A stretch of 64,000 nt of DNA from Erwinia sp. E602 (GTDB taxonomy: Bacteria; Pseudomonadota; Gammaproteobacteria; Enterobacterales; Enterobacteriaceae). The stretch covers positions 1,984,001 to 2,048,000 of the forward strand of contig NZ_CP046582.1 in NCBI RefSeq assembly GCF_018141005.1. The letters run 5' to 3'. The position numbers and the translations under genes are program-made. This document shows positions 16,319 to 27,585 of the stretch, piece by piece. Each line of letters starts with the position of its first letter. Position 1 is the first letter of the stretch. Under the pieces are notes generated by a model. The model was not told where the DNA came from, made no database searches, and saw nothing but the letters and a program-made list of their open reading frames with translations.

Positions 16319-16906
16319 TCAGCCCGCTTTGTAGCTGTGCAGGCGGTTCATCGCCTTCAGGCGATCCTCTTTCAGCCACACCTCGGTGCAGCGCGCCGCT
16401 TCATCCACCGCATTATCAATCAGCGTCTGCTCTGCCGCCTGCGGTTTACCCAGCACGAAGCCGACCACCTTGTTACGATCGCCCGGGTGGCCGATGCCGA
16501 TGCGCAGGCGGTGGAAATTGACGTTGTTACCCAGCCGACTAATGATGTCTTTCAGGCCGTTATGGCCGCCGTGACCGCCACCCTGTTTGAACTTTGCCAC
16601 CCCGGGCGGCAGATCCAGCTCGTCGTGTGCCACCAGAATCTCTTCCGGGGCAATGCGGTAAAAGGTCGCCATCGCCGCCACCGCCTTGCCGCTCAGATTC
16701 ATAAAGGTGGTCGGCACCAGCAGGCGTACATCCTCACCGCCGAGGTTCAGGCGCGCGGTATAACCCCAGAACTTGCTCTCTTCCTTTAACGACTGATTGT
16801 GCCGTTCAGCCAGTAAATCGACGTACCACGCCCCTGCGTTATGGCGCGTGGCGGCGTACTCTGCGCCCGGGTTGGCAAGGCCAACAATCAGTTTAATGCT
16901 ACTCAC
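16319..16906 (-). CDS. pth: Peptidyl-tRNA hydrolase
   Basis: 195 residues, the usual length. It shows the family residues: N in GLANPG, the catalytic His in TRHNAG, FMNLSG, the catalytic Asp in VAHDELDLP, and [12 protein letters not shown]. The enzyme frees tRNA from peptidyl-tRNA that drops off ribosomes and is essential in E. coli. It starts with GTG, as in E. coli. It is divergent from ychH, conserved order; the usual downstream partner ychF is displaced. Confidence 0.98.
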   Translation of the reverse strand: MSSIKLIVGLANPGAEYAATRHNAGAWYVDLLAERHNQSLKEESKFWGYTARLNLGGEDVRLLVPTTFMNLSGKAVAAMATFYRIAPEEILVAHDELDLPPGVAKFKQGGGHGGHNGLKDIISRLGNNVNFHRLRIGIGHPGDRNKVVGFVLGKPQAAEQTLIDNAVDEAARCTEVWLKEDRLKAMNRLHSYKAG

Positions 16907-17176
16907 GTGGTGTATTCCCTGAAGGGTCGGTTCGAGGCGGCTAGTTTACTGAAGCGCGGCGGATAACTCAAAGGGCGGGGCGTTCTGTGCGCTGGCTCAC
17001 AGTAATTCAGTCAGGTGATTATTCAATTTTGATACAAATTCAGCGGGTTAGACGTAAAGTTGTGTCAAAGAATGTACCAAAAGTGTGATCAAAGCAGCAC
17101 CACCCGCACGATCAATTTCCTACACTTGCATTATCCGGCAATGGATCTTGCCCCGACGATGGACTGGAGGTGGTTA

Positions 17177-17467
17177 ATGAAACGCAAACATACGCATATA
17201 GCAGGTAATGGTCTGATGGGCCTGGGGCTACTGATGATGGTCGCCGGCGTGGCCTACGCGGTGGTCAATCAGATGCCGCAGTTCTCTTCTGATGAGTTTC
17301 TGGTGCAGGGGGCCATTTTCAGCATCTTCCTGGGTGCGCTGCTGTGGCTGGTGGGCGCCCGCGTCAGCGGTCGCGAAAAGATCACCGACCGCTATTACTG
17401 GGTGCGTCACTGCGGTGACAAGCGCTGCCGCCAGGGGGACAGCGCTTCACATCATCGCCCGCACTGA
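17177..17467 (+). CDS. ychH: Stress-induced inner-membrane protein YchH
   Basis: 96 residues from ATG 17177, which follows TGGAGG; an upstream in-frame extension starting at 17060 is not conserved. Two membrane segments (LMGLGLLMMVAGVAYAV and AIFSIFLGALLWLVGARV) and the conserved DRYYWVRHCGDKRC segment match E. coli YchH, a small membrane protein induced under stress. Gene order next to pth is as in E. coli. A weak hairpin (17478-17503, 8-bp stem, no T-run) follows. Confidence 0.93.
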   Translation: MKRKHTHIAGNGLMGLGLLMMVAGVAYAVVNQMPQFSSDEFLVQGAIFSIFLGALLWLVGARVSGREKITDRYYWVRHCGDKRCRQGDSASHHRPH

Positions 17468-17647
17468 GTGCCGGGCAGGTGGCAACTGAGCATCATTGCC
17501 ACCCTGATAACGTCTCCGCCTTCGGCGACTCCGTTCGCTGCAGGCGTTGCTGTTATGGCGCAAAGTCTGTGTCAGCTTTGCCTGTGACCGCACCCGGCGG
17601 CTTGTTTCGGCCCCTCGGGCCTCTAATCTGCCGCGACATGCTTCGGC

Positions 17648-18823
17648 TTAACCTGTCGCTGTCGCTGTCGGTACGATACTCACCTCAGCCCTTAATGCCG
17701 GTTTAAAAGCCTTCACCCGGTTTCGGCCGTCGGTTTTAGCCTGGTACAGGGCCTCGTCGGCGGCGCTGAGCAACGCGTCAAGATGGTCGTGCCCCGGCTG
17801 ACAGCTGGCCACGCCGATACTCACCGTATAGCTAACGCCGCCAGGGGTAGAGTGCTCAACCGTCGCGCGTATGCTCTCCGCAAAGGTCATCGTTTCCCGT
17901 TCACCCAGCGCTAATACGGTGGCAAATTCCTCGCCCCCCAGGCGGGCAAAAAAGCCGCCGGGCGGCAGCACCGATTTCACCTGGCAGCAGAAATCAATTA
18001 ATACTCTGTCCCCCTGGTCGTGGCCGAACCGATCATTGATGCTTTTGAAATGGTCGAGATCCAGCAGCATCACGCTCAGCGGGGTGACGCAGCCCGCCGG
18101 GGTGACTTCGGCCTTTTCAAACAGCGCCCGCCGGTTCCAGACGCCGGTCAGCGGATCGAGCAGGGCTGCCTGCTTGTGCCTGAGCAGCGTGCGTTCGTTA
18201 ACCATCGCCATCAGCGTTACGCTCATGCCGATCACCATCAGAATCGACTCCAGAATCACGTAAACCGAGAACACAGATCCGCCGATCGCACCGTGTAACG
18301 GGCTGGGAATACCGCCATCCAGCAGTATGCGGGCGATGTGGAACAGCAGATGGATCCACAGCAGCAGCTGCGCCGGCCAGAAGGTGACCGGCAGCAGGCT
18401 GCGCGCGCGCCACAGTTCGCGCATCATCGCGGCCGTGTAGAGAATACACAATACGCAGATTACCAGTACCCGAAGGGGCATCGACTGATAGAAGGCCGGT
18501 ATCGGGCAGAGTAAGGCCCACACCGCCATGCCTGCCATCCACAGCTTCCCGGCGCGCGCGCCGCGAAAATAGCGGAACGCGCAGAGTAAAATGCCGTAGG
18601 CGAACAGCATCAGCATATTGCCCACCACCAGCGGTAAAAACACGTAACCCTGGCTACGCAGGCTGCTAAAAACGATCGCTAACAGCGTGGCGGTAAGTGA
18701 CAGGCAGTTGATCCCCAGCACCGGATTGTACTGGGCGCCGCGCCATGCGAACAGCAGTACGATGATTAAAAACATCAGCACACTGAGTTCGCAGACGAAC
18801 AGCGTGTAGACGTCAAGCGCCAT
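17648..18823 (-). CDS. Membrane-anchored GGDEF diguanylate cyclase
   Basis: 391 residues from ATG 18823 (MALDVYTLF), preceded by AGGA; a longer frame reaching 18979 adds non-conserved sequence. Six or so membrane segments fill the first ~200 residues. The GGDEF domain then shows LTGVWNRRALFE, DLDHFKSINDRFGHDQGD and the active site RLGGEEF (GGEEF variant, active in many cyclases). The inhibitory I-site RxxD normally a few residues before the GG(D/E)EF is not present, so product inhibition may be lost. It makes c-di-GMP at the inner membrane; the signal sensed by the N-terminus is unknown. It lies in the ychH-prs interval, where E. coli has dauA. Confidence 0.9.
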   Translation of the reverse strand: MALDVYTLFVCELSVLMFLIIVLLFAWRGAQYNPVLGINCLSLTATLLAIVFSSLRSQGYVFLPLVVGNMLMLFAYGILLCAFRYFRGARAGKLWMAGMAVWALLCPIPAFYQSMPLRVLVICVLCILYTAAMMRELWRARSLLPVTFWPAQLLLWIHLLFHIARILLDGGIPSPLHGAIGGSVFSVYVILESILMVIGMSVTLMAMVNERTLLRHKQAALLDPLTGVWNRRALFEKAEVTPAGCVTPLSVMLLDLDHFKSINDRFGHDQGDRVLIDFCCQVKSVLPPGGFFARLGGEEFATVLALGERETMTFAESIRATVEHSTPGGVSYTVSIGVASCQPGHDHLDALLSAADEALYQAKTDGRNRVKAFKPALRAEVSIVPTATATG

Positions 18824-18982
18824 ATTCGGATTATTCCTAAGATAATAATGACAGCAAAGTATCACCAATGACCCTTCTTCAAAAGGGGGAAGCTGAACTC
18901 CGGGAGTAAAAAAGGAGGGGAGGCGATGTCCTGGCCACCCTCGGTGGCCAGTCGTTCCGGGCGACCTGCCGTTGACCAATTT

Positions 18983-20623
18983 TCAACAGTGCAGATTCGC
19001 CGATGCAATTTTCTTACGTTTTAACGCAAGCTTAACGGCTTCACCTGCATTCAGTCTGCCATAACCCAGCGCAAGACTGTGTCCGGACCGGTCATATGTC
19101 GTGAAGTTTTTGTCAGAAGAGGGCCCCTGCTGGCCAATTTTATCGCAGGTTTTCCTCAGGATGCTTCTTAGCTCGTCCAGTGAGATATCCGGATAAACCG
19201 AAAGAACCAGTGCGGCCACCCCGGCAGCACCGGGGCAGGCGCTGGAAGTCCCGCCAAAGTTATTGGTGTAGTTACCATAAACATCACCCTTGTTCAGCGT
19301 ACCCTCTGTGTGAGTAACGCAACGCGTAAGTGAGGTTGTCCAGATGCCGGGCGTTGAAGTACTGAGCAGATCATTGCTCGGGAAAGCGCAGAAAATAGCC
19401 TTACCGTAATCACTATAATAGCTTCTGATATTTTCAGAGTTGCAGGCGGCAACGGCCATAACATAAGGACAGCTGGCGTAACCATCGTTATCAACGGATT
19501 CGTTGCCGTTACCCGCTGCGAAAAATATGGCACATCCTTTGCCATTACGGCCCCTGGTGGCAGCATATTCAATGGCACGCCTCACGTGAGGGGCAAGAGG
19601 GAATTTTCTGTGGTGAAGCGGATCGCCTTCAACCAGGGGATCGCCATCAAGTGGCCCCCAGCTGCAGGAGATAACGTCTGCACCACGATCGGCGGCCCAG
19701 ATAAACTGCCTGGCTTCATTGAGTGAGCCGAGATCTTCCGTATATTTGACAGGCATAATATGTGCGGCAGGCGCAACGCCCGTTGCGCCATACAGCCCTG
19801 ATGAAGCCGCCACTCCGGCGCACGGGGTGCCGTGTGACTGACGGGCGTTATCCGGCATCGGGTTGGTATCGAAAACCCGGCCAGAAAAATTTGCCGGATT
19901 GACGACTTTACCCGGAGAGGAGAATTCCGGATGGGTAATATCAACGGCATCATCAATAATGGCGATAACAATTCCCTCCCCGCGAGTAAATTTATGTGCT
20001 TCTTCGACATTGGCGCTGGCGTTGATTACTGCCTGCCAGGTAATTAGCGTTGGTTTTAAGTGCCACTGATTAGGGTGGATGACTTTCTTTTTCTTCAGCT
20101 GGACAATTTCGGGGTAGCAGGCTTCAACATCAGGGGCATCCAGTAACGTTTTGCTGAGCTCGAAAACGTCGCTGCCGGGAGACTGCTGAGGTGTTACCAG
20201 CCAGGTACTGCCCGTTTCCTGAATATGTTGCTTAACCGTCAGATTTTTTTCACTGAAGAAACGCCTGCAGTCAGATTCGCTCTTGTTATCATTGAAGATA
20301 ATGATGATGTTTTCTGTGTAAACGACAGGCTCGTCATTAATAAGAAAGGCATGGCCGACGAAGCGCGTGTCCGGATTTTTCAGGAGCGAGGATTTAATGT
20401 TGTCTGTTGTAGATGGATCGCTGACCCTGATGACAAACACGCTGGCCGCCTCGAATTTTGAATGTATTTCCACAGGCAGTCTGGCCAGGTTTTTTTCAGC
20501 ATCTGCTTTTGCGTCAGGTTTAAATCTTATCACCAGAAATTCCGGTGACTTATTGAGAGTATACTCTCTTTTCTGATTATCGAATTTTTTATCCTTCATG
20601 CTGATGGTTTTTTTAGAAGTCAT
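18983..20623 (-). CDS. S8 (subtilisin-like) serine peptidase, no signal peptide
   Basis: 546 residues from ATG 20623, 8 bases after GGAG. The subtilase triad is complete: D224 (IAIIDDAVDITHPEF), H264 (SHGTPCAGVAAS) and S460 (GGTSSACPGAAGVAAL), with oxyanion N372 (FFAAGNGN). The first ~190 residues are a Lys-rich N-terminal region with no homology I recognise and no signal peptide, so it is probably cytosolic, or secreted by another route. A+T-richer than the neighbouring core genes, with an A+T-rich upstream region, it looks acquired. It ends 159 bases before the GGDEF start with no clear link. Function unknown; intracellular subtilases may mature peptides or act in conflict systems. Confidence 0.85.
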   Translation of the reverse strand: MTSKKTISMKDKKFDNQKREYTLNKSPEFLVIRFKPDAKADAEKNLARLPVEIHSKFEAASVFVIRVSDPSTTDNIKSSLLKNPDTRFVGHAFLINDEPVVYTENIIIIFNDNKSESDCRRFFSEKNLTVKQHIQETGSTWLVTPQQSPGSDVFELSKTLLDAPDVEACYPEIVQLKKKKVIHPNQWHLKPTLITWQAVINASANVEEAHKFTRGEGIVIAIIDDAVDITHPEFSSPGKVVNPANFSGRVFDTNPMPDNARQSHGTPCAGVAASSGLYGATGVAPAAHIMPVKYTEDLGSLNEARQFIWAADRGADVISCSWGPLDGDPLVEGDPLHHRKFPLAPHVRRAIEYAATRGRNGKGCAIFFAAGNGNESVDNDGYASCPYVMAVAACNSENIRSYYSDYGKAIFCAFPSNDLLSTSTPGIWTTSLTRCVTHTEGTLNKGDVYGNYTNNFGGTSSACPGAAGVAALVLSVYPDISLDELRSILRKTCDKIGQQGPSSDKNFTTYDRSGHSLALGYGRLNAGEAVKLALKRKKIASANLHC

Positions 20624-20629
20624 AGTCAA

Positions 20630-20929
20630 ATCTCCGTTTCAATAATGAGGTGTAATGACGATCGATGTGCAGTAACCGCGATCAGCATGCATTTCATTTC
20701 CCCTTAAGTAAATAAGCGACCGGATATAAGTTGCAGTCTTGTTTTGGATTTATTTAACAGAAAGGCGAGCGCTGTTATTTTTCAAAGGTGTTCCGGAAGT
20801 GTAATTATATGTAATTTTTAATTTGCGATGATTTATGCTGAGTTATTAAAGGGATAGTAAAATGTCGTTAACGCCACTCCGGAATAACTGTTTACAGCGA
20901 AGTGGCGACGTTTAGCCGGCTGAATTCAT
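20630..20929. other. A+T-rich spacer upstream of the S8 peptidase
   Basis: About 300 bases, clearly richer in A+T than the flanks, with no gene seen. It presumably contains the peptidase promoter and the end of the MFS transcript; no clear terminator stem was found. Confidence 0.4.
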
Positions 20930-22381
20930 TCAGCGATTTTCAGGTCGTACCAGGCACAACCAGATGCCACAGGTGCAGAGCAAGGTGACAGCCGCCAGTG
21001 CAAGTAACAGCTGGTTAAAAGCAGTTTCGATAATGGGTATAAGCTGCGGATTCGAGGGTAGTCCATTTAAAAAACCCGATGCCGGCTCCGGCGCCGTGTT
21101 CGCCAGGTTCATCTGCCTGGTCACCAGCAGGCTGAACAGGCTGCTCACCGTCGCCAGCGCCACGCCTTCACCGGCCACGCGCACCGTACTGAAAATACCG
21201 GTGGCCATCCCCGCCCGTTGCGGCGGCACCACGCTGACCGACAGATTATCCATCAGCCCCCACGGCAGGCCGCTGCCGCTGCCGATAAGCACCATCGCCA
21301 GCAGGGTCAGAAACAGGGAACTCTGTGGCGTCACCTGGCTGAGCAGCACAATGCCGGCGGCGGCCAGCAGCAGTCCCGCACAGCTCACCGCTCCGGGGGA
21401 GTAGCGGCGGGTCAGGCTGACCGCCAGCCCCGGCACCACCAGCATCGGCAGCGAAATCGCCAGCATCAGCAGGCCGGTGGTGAAGGCATCAAAGCCGTAG
21501 AAACCCATAAAACGCAGCGGCAACAGCACCAGCAGCACCACAAAGCAGTAGCAGGTGGCCACCGGCAGCAGCTGCACGCCGATAAAGCGACCGTAGCGGA
21601 ACAGGCTCAGGTCGAGCATCGGCTGGGCGCTGCGCAGTTCGATAACCACAAACAGTACAAAGGCCAGCAGGCTGCCTGCCAGCAGCAGGCTGGTCAGGGT
21701 ACTGCTGCCGCTGGCGGCCAGTTGCAGCAGTGCCCAGGTGAACAGCGTCAGCGCCAGGCTGAAGCCGATCATCCCCGGCCAGTCGAGCGGACGCGGGTCA
21801 TCGTTACGTGATTCGGGCAGGTACCGCTGGCCGGTCAGCAGTGCCAGCAGGCCAAACAGCGCGCAGCACAGGAACACGCTGTGCCAGCCGCTGAACGCCA
21901 GCAACATCCCGGCGATCACCGGCCCGGCGGCCAGCCCGACGCCGAAGCTGGTGCCGAGCAGGCTGAAGGCGCGCGCCCGCGCGTGGCCCTCGAAGGCGTT
22001 AGCCAGCGCGGCGCTGCCGCCCGCCAGTGCCGCCGCTGCCGCCGCGCCCTGCAGCGCGCGCACGGCATCCAGCCATACCACCGATGGCAGCCACGGCGTC
22101 AGCAGCGACAGCAGGGTAAACAGACTGACGCCGGTCATAAACAGCCGTTTGCGGCCATAGCGGTCAGCCAGCGTGCCTGCCGCCATCAGCAGGCTGCCGA
22201 AGCTGAGCAGGAAGGCGTTGGTTATCCAGCTTAGTGCCAGCGGCGAACCACCAGGGTTGACGGCGATGGCCGGGGTGGCGATCACCCCGGCGGAAAAACT
22301 CAGCGGCAGCATCAGCGCGGCGCTGCACACCGCCACAATGCTCCAGCGGCTGCTATGTGCCGCAAGGGTCAGTGAACTCAT
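20930..22381 (-). CDS. MFS transporter, DHA2 (EmrB/QacA) type
   Basis: 483 residues from ATG 22381, 7 bases after GGAG; the longer frame to 22648 overlaps the divergent gene and is not used. It has around 14 hydrophobic segments. The motif between segments 2 and 3 (GTLADRYGRKRLF) and the segment-5 antiporter-type motif (GTSFGVGLAAGPVIAGML) identify a drug:H+ antiporter of the 14-segment class. It is probably an inner-membrane efflux pump for a toxic compound. It is transcribed away from a LysR regulator gene 100 bases upstream, the usual arrangement for a regulator controlling its neighbour. The substrate is unknown. Confidence 0.9.
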   Translation of the reverse strand: MSSLTLAAHSSRWSIVAVCSAALMLPLSFSAGVIATPAIAVNPGGSPLALSWITNAFLLSFGSLLMAAGTLADRYGRKRLFMTGVSLFTLLSLLTPWLPSVVWLDAVRALQGAAAAAALAGGSAALANAFEGHARARAFSLLGTSFGVGLAAGPVIAGMLLAFSGWHSVFLCCALFGLLALLTGQRYLPESRNDDPRPLDWPGMIGFSLALTLFTWALLQLAASGSSTLTSLLLAGSLLAFVLFVVIELRSAQPMLDLSLFRYGRFIGVQLLPVATCYCFVVLLVLLPLRFMGFYGFDAFTTGLLMLAISLPMLVVPGLAVSLTRRYSPGAVSCAGLLLAAAGIVLLSQVTPQSSLFLTLLAMVLIGSGSGLPWGLMDNLSVSVVPPQRAGMATGIFSTVRVAGEGVALATVSSLFSLLVTRQMNLANTAPEPASGFLNGLPSNPQLIPIIETAFNQLLLALAAVTLLCTCGIWLCLVRPENR

Positions 22382-22481
22382 CGGTAATCTCCACTTCTCA
22401 TTATTAAAGAAGCAGGATAAATTGGCGTGACAGAGTGATAAACGGGCTTTAAGACCGGAGATAAAGGACAAAAAGTCGCGA

Positions 22482-23381
22482 ATGAGCAGCGTGGAAAGTT
22501 TGAGCGGGCTGCATGCCTTTGTGCAGGCGGCGCAGCTGGGCAGTTTTGTGGCCGCCGCCGAGCGTCTGGGCGTGTCGGCCTCGGCGATTGGTAAAAGCGT
22601 GGCGCGGCTGGAGAGCAGCCTCGGCGTCAGCCTGTTTAACCGCAGCACCCGCAGCCTGAGCCTGACCGAAGAGGGGCTGCTGTTTTTTGAGCGCAGTCTG
22701 CGGGTGGTGCAGGAGCTGACAGAAGCGGAGCAGGAGCTGTCGCGGCTGATGGCAGAGCCACGCGGGCGGCTGCGGCTGAGTTTTCCGGCGATAGGCTACC
22801 GGTTGCTGCTGCCGCTGCTGCCCGGCTTTACCGCCCGCTATCCGGAGATAGAGCTGGATCTGGATTTTAACGACCGGCTGGTGGACGTGATCGGCGAAGG
22901 TTATGACGCGGTGCTGCGCAGCGGTGATTTTGCCGACTCGCGGCTGAAGGCACGCCGGCTCGGCAGCTTTCGTTTCCGGCTGGTGGCATCAGCAGAGTAT
23001 CTTGCCGCGCGCGGCGTACCGCAGCGGCCGCAGGATCTGACGGCTCATGCCTGCCTGCTGTACCGTTTTTCCGGCAGCGGCCAGCTGCAGCCGTGGCAGT
23101 TTACCGGTGGGGCAGAGAGCGGGCTGGCACTGAGTGGCCCGCTGGTGTTTAACAACCTGGAGGCGCAGATCTCCGCCGCCCGGCGCGGATTGGGGCTGAT
23201 CTACGTGCCGGATTTCGCGGTGCAGGAATATGTGGAAAGCGGAGAACTGTCCAGCGTGCTGGATGCGCATATTACCGCCGGCGGGCAGTTTTCCCTGCTG
23301 TGGCCGGGCAACCGCCATCTGCTGCCAAAACTGCGGGTGCTGATTGACTATCTGGCAGAACACATCGGCCTTGCGCCATAA
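22482..23381 (+). CDS. LysR family regulator (CrgA/AaeR-like)
   Basis: 299 residues. The winged helix-turn-helix (LHAFVQAAQLGSFVAAAERLGVSASAIGKSVARLE, written here only as a landmark at ~8-42) is classical, and is followed by SLFNRSTRSLSLTEEG. The C-terminal periplasmic-binding-like domain has the DAVLRSGDFADSRLKARRLG segment common to the large LysR subgroup of CrgA-like regulators. Divergent from the MFS efflux gene; the shared 100-base region should hold its binding site (T-N11-A), which I did not locate with confidence. It likely controls the pump in response to its substrate. Confidence 0.9.
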   Translation: MSSVESLSGLHAFVQAAQLGSFVAAAERLGVSASAIGKSVARLESSLGVSLFNRSTRSLSLTEEGLLFFERSLRVVQELTEAEQELSRLMAEPRGRLRLSFPAIGYRLLLPLLPGFTARYPEIELDLDFNDRLVDVIGEGYDAVLRSGDFADSRLKARRLGSFRFRLVASAEYLAARGVPQRPQDLTAHACLLYRFSGSGQLQPWQFTGGAESGLALSGPLVFNNLEAQISAARRGLGLIYVPDFAVQEYVESGELSSVLDAHITAGGQFSLLWPGNRHLLPKLRVLIDYLAEHIGLAP

Positions 23382-23382
23382 A

Positions 23383-23412
23383 AAAAGGACCGGCGGTTAA
23401 GCCGGTCCCTTT
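23383..23412. terminator. Terminator between lysR and prs
   Basis: GGACCGGC (23387-23394), 6-base loop, GCCGGTCC (23401-23408), preceded by an A-run and followed by CTTTAG. It serves the convergent lysR and prs transcripts. Confidence 0.75.
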
Positions 23413-23452
23413 AGCCGATGGCCAGGCCCGCCGGACAGGCGGGCGAGGGCGA

Positions 23453-24571
<1,119 letters not shown>

Positions 24572-24576
24572 TCACA

Positions 24577-25440
24577 TCAGCTCAGTTGCTCTGAAAGGGT
24601 GCGGTGCAGCGGCGAGACGTTAACGCCCCGCGCAACAAAACCCTGCAGCCCTTTCGGGGCCAGCTCAAGCACCTGACGGGCGGATTGCTCGGTATTGAAT
24701 TCGGCAAACACACAAGCACCGGTTCCGGTCAGGCGCGACGGCGCGTATTCTAGCAGCCATGAAAGCAGCGATTCAACCTCGCGAAAACGTTTTCTTACGG
24801 CTGACTCACAATCATTGTGGAAATCTGCCTGTAAAAGCTGCACCAGAGGTCGCTTTGGCGTGTTGCGAATCAGGTCGGGATCGTTAAACACCTGTGGCGT
24901 AGCGATACTGACCCCCGGATGCATGACCAGATACCACTTCTCGGCCGGTGTCACCGGCGTCAGCTGTTCACCCACGCCCTCGGCAAAGGCGGCAAAGCCC
25001 CGCACGAATACCGGCACGTCGGCACCCAGCTGCAGGCCGGAGTGCGCCAGCTCGGCCAGGCTGAAGCCGGTCTGCCACAGGTGATTAAGCGCCACCAGCA
25101 CCGTAGCCGCATTGGAAGAGCCACCGCCCAGCCCGCCGCCCATCGGCAGGCGCTTGTCTACCGCCAGCCGCGCTCCGGCAGATTCGGGCAGGGTACCCCG
25201 TGCTGCCGCCCGATCGCGCAACAACGTGGCGGCACGCACGATCAGGTTTTCAGCATCCGGCACGCCGGGCACCGGCGTAAGCAGGCGCAGTTCGCCATCC
25301 TGCGTTGGCTCAATGCGCAGGGTGTCGCCGTAGTCGAGGAACTGAAACAGCGTTTGCAGATCGTGATAGCCGTCAGCGCGACGGCCGGTGATGTAAAGAA
25401 ACAGGTTCAGCTTTGCCGGCGAAGGCCATTCGGTTGTCAT
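24577..25440 (-). CDS. ispE: 4-diphosphocytidyl-2-C-methyl-D-erythritol kinase
   Basis: 287 residues, GHMP kinase family. N-terminal [22 protein letters not shown] and the glycine-rich ATP loop [16 protein letters not shown] are diagnostic. It phosphorylates CDP-methylerythritol, the fourth step of the MEP isoprenoid pathway. Its ATG overlaps the lolB stop (ATGA), so translation is coupled. Confidence 0.97.
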   Translation of the reverse strand: MTTEWPSPAKLNLFLYITGRRADGYHDLQTLFQFLDYGDTLRIEPTQDGELRLLTPVPGVPDAENLIVRAATLLRDRAAARGTLPESAGARLAVDKRLPMGGGLGGGSSNAATVLVALNHLWQTGFSLAELAHSGLQLGADVPVFVRGFAAFAEGVGEQLTPVTPAEKWYLVMHPGVSIATPQVFNDPDLIRNTPKRPLVQLLQADFHNDCESAVRKRFREVESLLSWLLEYAPSRLTGTGACVFAEFNTEQSARQVLELAPKGLQGFVARGVNVSPLHRTLSEQLS

Positions 25441-26066
25441 TTAACGGTCCAGCTGTCCATTTTCAGTTTGATGCGCTGGCTGCCTTCGGTCAGCTCAAGG
25501 TTCGATGGCAGCGTCGGGTTCTGCTTGCTGTCGTAGCCCTGGTAAGTGACGTGCCACTGTTTACCGCCCTGGCTGTAGTTAACCTCGCGCAGGCGGTACT
25601 GGTCATCCAGCCGGTAGTCGCTGGCTTCACCGGGCAGGCCGAGCATCCACTGGCGCAGGTTCTCCAGCGGGATCGCCATACCGGTCAGCTGGGAGATCAT
25701 ATCGGCGGCATCACGGCTGACGTAGCGTTTGCCCTTGTTATCGACGATTTGTGCCACCTGGCCCTGCTGGTCGAGCTGCAGCTCGGTGCTGCCCAGCGGG
25801 TTAGTCAGCAGCAGGCGGTAACGATCCGGCGCGGTCTGCTGCCAGTTAAAGCGGGCATACACCTTCTGCTTATCGCTCAGGTAGGCGAAGGCACCGCGGG
25901 TCTGGAACTGGGTGATTTTAGCCACCGCCTGCTGGTGTTGGCGCCACTGCGGGGAGTCGGGGCTCTGGCCCGGTTTTGCGGTCTGGTCGGTAGTGCTTAC
26001 GCAGCCAGCCAGCACCACGGCGGCCAGAGGAAGCAGCCGCATCAGGCGGCGAGTCGGCATTAACAT
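25437..26066 (-). CDS. lolB: Outer-membrane lipoprotein receptor LolB
   Basis: 209 residues. The lipoprotein signal peptide ends in VVLAGC, with lipidated Cys at about 22. The family segment [23 protein letters not shown] and the [14 protein letters not shown] loop match LolB. It receives lipoproteins from LolA and inserts them in the inner leaflet of the outer membrane. First gene of the lolB-ispE(-prs) run and divergent from hemA, as in E. coli. The start is ATG 26066 after AAGGAG. Confidence 0.97.
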   Translation of the reverse strand: MLMPTRRLMRLLPLAAVVLAGCVSTTDQTAKPGQSPDSPQWRQHQQAVAKITQFQTRGAFAYLSDKQKVYARFNWQQTAPDRYRLLLTNPLGSTELQLDQQGQVAQIVDNKGKRYVSRDAADMISQLTGMAIPLENLRQWMLGLPGEASDYRLDDQYRLREVNYSQGGKQWHVTYQGYDSKQNPTLPSNLELTEGSQRIKLKMDSWTVK

Positions 26067-26291
26067 AGTCAGAAAAGCTCCTTGTACTCGTTTCGGGCAG
26101 TCATGCCGCGCAAGCCGTCACGCTAACCAGCTAACGCGGCGGCGTCAATGCTTAAAAGGTCTCAAAAATAAGGATATGAGGCAGAGCTTGTTACAGTGAT
26201 AGATGAAGCATAGCTTTTATTGATCCCGCGCATCTTGTAGAATGCGCTTCACAAAACCCTGACAACTGTGGGATTACCCCAACCTCGTACC

Positions 26292-27548
26292 ATGACGTTA
26301 CTGGCTCTCGGCATCAATCACAAAACGGCCCCTGTTGCACTGCGCGAGCGTGTGACCTTCTCACCAGACACGCTTGAGCTGGCGCTCAACAGCCTGCACG
26401 CGCAGCCTCTGGTGCAGGGCGGTGTGGTGCTCTCTACCTGTAACCGCACCGAGCTCTACCTCAGTGTAGAACAGCAGGAGAACCTGCAGGAGCAGCTGGT
26501 CAGCTGGTTGTGTGATTACCATCAGCTCAGCGTCGATGAGGTGCGTAAAAGCCTTTACTGGCACCAGGGTGACGAGGCGGTCAGCCACCTGATGCGCGTG
26601 GCCAGCGGGCTGGATTCGCTGGTGCTGGGTGAACCACAGATCCTGGGCCAGGTGAAGAAAGCTTTTGCCGACTCCCAGCGCGGCCACTCGCTCTCCAGCG
26701 AGCTGGAACGCCTGTTCCAGAAATCCTTCTCCGTCGCCAAACGCGTGCGTACCGAAACAGAAATCGGCGCCAATGCGGTATCGGTGGCGTTTGCCGCCTG
26801 TACCCTGGCGCGGCAGATTTTCGAATCCCTTGCCGATGTGACCGTGCTGCTGGTCGGGGCGGGCGAGACCGTTGAACTGGCCGCGCGCCATCTGCGTCAG
26901 CATAAAGTAAAAAAACTGATGATCGCCAACCGCACCCGCGAACGCGCTCAGGCCTTAGCCGATGAAGTGGGGGCGGAGGTGATTAGCCTGCCGGAGATTG
27001 ATGCGCGGCTGGCCGAAGCCGATATTATTATCAGCTCTACCGCCAGCCCGCTGCCGATTATCGGTAAAGGTATGGTTGAACGCGCGCTGAAGCAGCGCCG
27101 TAACCAGCCGATGCTGCTGGTGGATATTGCGGTACCGCGTGATGTGGAGCCGGAAGTTGGCAAACTGGCTAACGCCTACCTCTACAGCGTGGATGATCTG
27201 CAGGCGATTATCGAAAGCAACCTGGCGCAGCGCAAAGCCGCTGCCGTGCAGGCGGAAACCATCGTGGTGCAGGAGAGCGGCGAATTTATGTCGTGGCTGC
27301 GTGCGCAGAGCGCGGTGGAAACCATTCGCGAGTACCGGTCGCAGGCCGAGCAGGTGCGCAGCGAGCTGGAAGAGCGCGCGCTGGCGGCGCTGCAGAACGG
27401 TGCTAACGCCGAAGAGGTGATGCGTGACCTCGCCCGCAAACTGACCAACCGCCTGATCCACGCGCCAACCAAATCCCTTCAGCAGGCCGCCCGCGATGGC
27501 GATGGCGAACGCCTGCAAATTTTACGCGACGGCCTCGGGCTGGAATAG
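26292..27548 (+). CDS. hemA: Glutamyl-tRNA reductase
   Basis: 418 residues from ATG 26292, the E. coli length; an upstream in-frame start at 26268 would add eight unlike residues. Motifs: [19 protein letters not shown], the catalytic Cys in [11 protein letters not shown], and [17 protein letters not shown] for NADPH. It reduces glutamyl-tRNA to glutamate semialdehyde, the committed step of haem and sirohaem synthesis, which also feeds the SUMT and nitrite reductase encoded downstream in this window. The N-terminus holds the hydrophobic segment that in E. coli marks HemA for Lon/ClpAP turnover. Confidence 0.98.
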   Translation: MTLLALGINHKTAPVALRERVTFSPDTLELALNSLHAQPLVQGGVVLSTCNRTELYLSVEQQENLQEQLVSWLCDYHQLSVDEVRKSLYWHQGDEAVSHLMRVASGLDSLVLGEPQILGQVKKAFADSQRGHSLSSELERLFQKSFSVAKRVRTETEIGANAVSVAFAACTLARQIFESLADVTVLLVGAGETVELAARHLRQHKVKKLMIANRTRERAQALADEVGAEVISLPEIDARLAEADIIISSTASPLPIIGKGMVERALKQRRNQPMLLVDIAVPRDVEPEVGKLANAYLYSVDDLQAIIESNLAQRKAAAVQAETIVVQESGEFMSWLRAQSAVETIREYRSQAEQVRSELEERALAALQNGANAEEVMRDLARKLTNRLIHAPTKSLQQAARDGDGERLQILRDGLGLE

Positions 27549-27585
27549 CGTTTACGCCTCTTTTTGACAAGGTAAAACACCATCA

